Shown piece after piece: positions 61,296 to 64,000 of a stretch of DNA of 64,000 nt. The notes under the pieces were generated by a model that was not told the DNA's origin, did not search any database, and saw only the letters and a list, made by a program, of their open reading frames with translations. This stretch comes from Flavobacteriales bacterium. Its GTDB lineage: Bacteria > Bacteroidota > Bacteroidia > Flavobacteriales_D > Sanyastnellaceae. Every line of letters starts with the position of its first letter. Position 1 is the stretch's first letter. The position numbers and the translations under genes are program-made. The stretch covers positions 3,239,501 through 3,303,500 of the forward strand of contig JAGYJM010000002.1 of NCBI GenBank assembly GCA_018402085.1. Reading direction: 5' to 3'.

Positions 61296-62504
61296 CTACA
61301 ACCGTTCAACCACAACCTTCTCTGTCACTACGTGCTGTCCGTTCAGGCACTGCAGATAATACACACCGGGAGCGAGGTCTGAAACGTTGAGGCGCTTGGT
61401 GACCACCTGACGAACCACTTGTCCATAGGTGTTTACGAGGCGCATCTCTTTAAACGATGTAAGGTCAGCATCAATGGTGAGGGTGGTGTTGACCGGGTTT
61501 GGATATACCGAAAGCCCGGCTTTGCTGCCGGCATCGGTGATGCCAACAGCACCATCAAGCGGGAAGCGCATCATGTCGCTCTCGAGCTGTTCAGAGCTCA
61601 GTCCGCACATGAAGTAGACGTAGTTGTCAACCACGAAACTACCGGGCGCCCATCGGCTGCTTGGTCCCGGGTGTGATGGCATTTGGAACCAATCGTCGGT
61701 CAGCGGATCGTACTCCCAAAACTCGCCTTCTTCCATGTGTGAGTGGTCATCGCCGTCTCCACTTAAGATGTAGCCCTTGCCGTTGTGATCGAACTGGGTG
61801 CCGGCAACACGCGCTTCACCGGGGAAGTCGTTTAGCTGTGTCCATTCGTCAGTGGCAGGGTCAAACTTGTAAAAGTCATTGTAGATACTCAATTGTCCGT
61901 TTGAATTGTTGCCGTGCCCGAAGCCCACGTAGGCAATGCCGTCAATACCGAAATAGAACGGGTGGTGTCGTGTAGAACCAGGAAGATCGTCTTTCTGTGT
62001 CCAGGTATCGGTTGGAATATCATATTCCCACCAGTCGTTGAGGTTTTCAGTATTGTTGCCCATACCCATATAGATTTTATCGTCGAGTTGAATAAAGGCA
62101 GGGTGGTAGCGGCCAATACAGGGGCAATTCGAAAGCTGGGTCCACTCTTCGGTTACAGAGTCGTATTCCCACAAGTCATTGAAGGTGGTGAAATCATTTC
62201 CACCAAATCCGAGATATGCTTTGCTTCCTCGTGACGTACCGTATGAATAACTCCTCGCGACCCCGGGGAAGTCAGGAAGGTTTTCCCAACTGTCGGTCAC
62301 GTGGTTGTAGCGCATAAAGTCGTCAGCGGGGCCTCCGAATATGGTGCCCATTAACAGGTACCCGTAGCCGTCAATCGAGAAGGTTACCGGGTGATGCCGT
62401 GCGTCAGCAATACCTTCTGGCAATGAAGCGACCTGCTCCCAGGTTTGCGACGAGGCGAAGTTAACACTGAAAAAAAAGACGAATAGGAGGATAAAATTTT
62501 TCAT
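61296..62504 (-). CDS. Kelch-repeat T9SS-exported protein
   Basis: The 402-residue protein has a signal peptide (MKNFILLFVFFFSVNFASSQ), about six Kelch repeats forming a beta-propeller (for example NDLWEYDSVTEEWTQLSNCP, NDFYKFDPATDEWTQLNDFP), and a type A sorting domain (LSVYPNPVNTTLTIDADLTS ... EKVVVERL). It is likely surface-exposed. ATG 62504 starts the signal peptide; the frame upstream to 62603 is excluded. The 190 bp between it and the next gene holds short palindrome-like sequence and no gene. Confidence 0.88.
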   Translation of the reverse strand: MKNFILLFVFFFSVNFASSQTWEQVASLPEGIADARHHPVTFSIDGYGYLLMGTIFGGPADDFMRYNHVTDSWENLPDFPGVARSYSYGTSRGSKAYLGFGGNDFTTFNDLWEYDSVTEEWTQLSNCPCIGRYHPAFIQLDDKIYMGMGNNTENLNDWWEYDIPTDTWTQKDDLPGSTRHHPFYFGIDGIAYVGFGHGNNSNGQLSIYNDFYKFDPATDEWTQLNDFPGEARVAGTQFDHNGKGYILSGDGDDHSHMEEGEFWEYDPLTDDWFQMPSHPGPSSRWAPGSFVVDNYVYFMCGLSSEQLESDMMRFPLDGAVGITDAGSKAGLSVYPNPVNTTLTIDADLTSFKEMRLVNTYGQVVRQVVTKRLNVSDLAPGVYYLQCLNGQHVVTEKVVVERL

Positions 62505-62794
62505 TGCATTGGGTTTAAAGTACCCCGGACGGTTTTTGTAGCCATAAAACAGCTGCTCAGGGGCCTTTTGTTCGATGCGCCCGGAGAAGCTCCCGGAAGG
62601 CACATGACAACAGGCCTTAAAAGGTAAGGCGGATGAGAGGTGTTTGATTCCCGACCGGATGTGATTTCACAGGCACTATTGGATTTGCAAGCGGCGGGAG
62701 GCACCATGGGAGAAGGGGCAAAAGGAAATAGGGTCTTTCAACCAGCACGCAATAGAGACCTTCTTCATAGACGGGATGAAACGCCTGAAGACGG

Positions 62795-64000
62795 CTATTT
62801 CCTGATGAAGCTTTTCGATTGAATGCCGGTGTGGGTATAAGCGCGAACAAGATATAGTCCGCGAGGGAGGTCTGAAATGACAACTTCTACCGATGGGGCG
62901 TGTACAGGCAGCGAACGATAGCACACACCATTCGAAGAATAGATGTCAAGTCTGTAAATCGATTCAGTAGACGATATCACAACGGTTTCTGAAGCAGGGT
63001 TTGGATATAAAGTGAGCTGATCGCTTTTGCTCTGAATACCCGCAATAGAGTTGGATGCGTTGCATAGCGCAAAGGAGTGGTTCGTCATTGGGCTGTGGTC
63101 AATAGGCGAAGATTGCTCCCAGCAATCCAAAAACTCGAAATCATCGAAATAGTTTGCCTCAAAATAACCCTCGTCTATAAAATGACATGATGGAATGGAG
63201 CGGCTGATATCGGTGGAGCTGACCACACCGCCTTGAACCAACGGCGAAGGTGAACAACCAGAGGGCTGGATTCCGCCGGCAAAGGCCAAGCCGGTCTGGT
63301 TAAAGATCTCTTGATTGGAGTTATCGACCACCAAATTGGCGTAGGCGCCTGACGCTATTCCGGCGTTCTGGGTGCTGATAGGCACATAATCCGCAGCCTG
63401 CTCGTTATAGTAGAGTGTTTGCTCGCTGAGACCGTCGAGGTTCATGGTGATTCGATCCGGGATCAAGAAGAATTTTGCAGCGTACTCAGGGTCAAGAAAG
63501 GATATTGAACCTGATAAAGCTTCTTCGCCGCAAAGCTTAATATTTGCTTCGTTGATAAAATCATAATCCGAAATCCGCTGGCCAAACACCACATGTTCAA
63601 TACGGATATCACGCAGATCTCCCTGAGCCCGACTGTCTCGCTGTGGGGGTATAAGCTGAAGGTCGGTCTGATTGGTAAACGCTCCGCCACAAAGATGAAT
63701 TTGACCTTGCATAGGGGGGGTCATACCGGTTTCAAATCCGTTGATCATAAGCTCATTCCAGAGGCTTTCGTTAGAGACTGTTTGCCAGCAACGAACTCCT
63801 TCAGATTCAGGAATGACTTCTGTATTCACAACGCGCAGATGATTGAATGTGAAACGTTCACAATTTTGGAGCTCTACGCCAAAGCGAGACATGTTCCAGA
63901 TAGAGAGGTCGTTGAATGTTGTATGAACGGTTTCAAGGTAAGCATCCGTGAGCGTTGTGATGTCTTCAAATAAGGTTGCGTGCACATAGTAAGCAGCAAA
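62795..64000 (-). CDS. T9SS-exported protein, 3' part (5' end beyond window)
   Basis: The frame is open to the window edge (401 codons). No start is certain; GTG at 63985 is only the first candidate inside the window. The sequence has short beta-rungs (FNDLSIWNMSRFGVELQNCERF) suggesting a right-handed beta-helix, then a type A sorting domain (LTLYPNPASETVVISSTESI ... KSFIRK). It is probably a surface or secreted protein. Confidence 0.8.
   Translation of the reverse strand, partial: FAAYYVHATLFEDITTLTDAYLETVHTTFNDLSIWNMSRFGVELQNCERFTFNHLRVVNTEVIPESEGVRCWQTVSNESLWNELMINGFETGMTPPMQGQIHLCGGAFTNQTDLQLIPPQRDSRAQGDLRDIRIEHVVFGQRISDYDFINEANIKLCGEEALSGSISFLDPEYAAKFFLIPDRITMNLDGLSEQTLYYNEQAADYVPISTQNAGIASGAYANLVVDNSNQEIFNQTGLAFAGGIQPSGCSPSPLVQGGVVSSTDISRSIPSCHFIDEGYFEANYFDDFEFLDCWEQSSPIDHSPMTNHSFALCNASNSIAGIQSKSDQLTLYPNPASETVVISSTESIYRLDIYSSNGVCYRSLPVHAPSVEVVISDLPRGLYLVRAYTHTGIQSKSFIRK

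Overview
The window is chromosomal DNA from a member of the Bacteroidota, most likely a flavobacterial lineage with a medium GC content. This rests on several things seen here: promoters with the Bacteroidota -7 box (TAnnTTTG, for example at 7275, 8982, 28683 and 43576), many proteins ending in a type IX secretion (T9SS) C-terminal sorting domain, a PorW/SprE-like lipoprotein beside bactofilin, AtpZ and atpB, a DUF4175 - HATPase - YbeY - MnmG run, and TlpA-type thioredoxins with an extended N-terminal half. No ribosomal RNA, transposase or integrase was found.

Layout. 1-7.3 kb is core: the ATP synthase operon head (atpB cut by the window edge), bactofilin, PorW/SprE and an M23 peptidase, followed by a decayed nucleotidyltransferase pair and a PfkB sugar kinase. 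7.34-8.89 kb is a tRNA-Asn gene followed by 13 degenerate tandem units of about 111 bp. Each unit keeps the 3' half of the tRNA and its terminator, but the anticodon arm is replaced by a GC-rich palindrome. 9.0-13.5 kb holds an M1 aminopeptidase lipoprotein, a UPF0175/PIN toxin-antitoxin pair and hemW.

13.5-30.1 kb is an accessory island. It carries three different DUF4143 AAA-type ATPases, an AbiE-type toxin-antitoxin pair, a broken YhcG-like (DUF1016) nuclease, a small PD-(D/E)XK-like protein, a truncated kinase-like ORF and four genes for exported proteins. The modules are separated by direct repeats of the last 75-120 bp of an XRE-family regulator gene. That gene is present twice in full (17.8 and 23.6 kb) and five times as a 3'-end fragment. 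The first ATPase is instead bracketed by a duplicated 3' end of hemW. This gene-end-bounded cassette layout is the most unusual structure in the window.

30.4-48.9 kb returns to core and export genes: EamA transporter, DUF502, two large T9SS proteins, DUF4175, a HATPase, ybeY, mnmG, an aldehyde dehydrogenase, a thioredoxin-like lipoprotein, an M28 peptidase and rpiB. Three parS-like palindromes lie in and around mnmG. A 460-bp gene-free region at 48.9-49.4 kb carries DnaA-box-like sequences, so this part may be close to the replication origin.

49.4-61.2 kb is a tight seven-gene plus-strand operon: YwqK/MORN-like repeat protein, multi-PAS histidine kinase, LytTR response regulator, 7TM protein with a transglutaminase-like domain, ATP-grasp ligase, TPR protein and an outer-membrane barrel-like protein. 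It looks like a sensory system coupled to a peptide-ligation and envelope module. The window ends with two more T9SS proteins on the minus strand, the last cut by the edge. Short palindromic repeats of at least three families, several starting with CATCC, are scattered between and inside genes.
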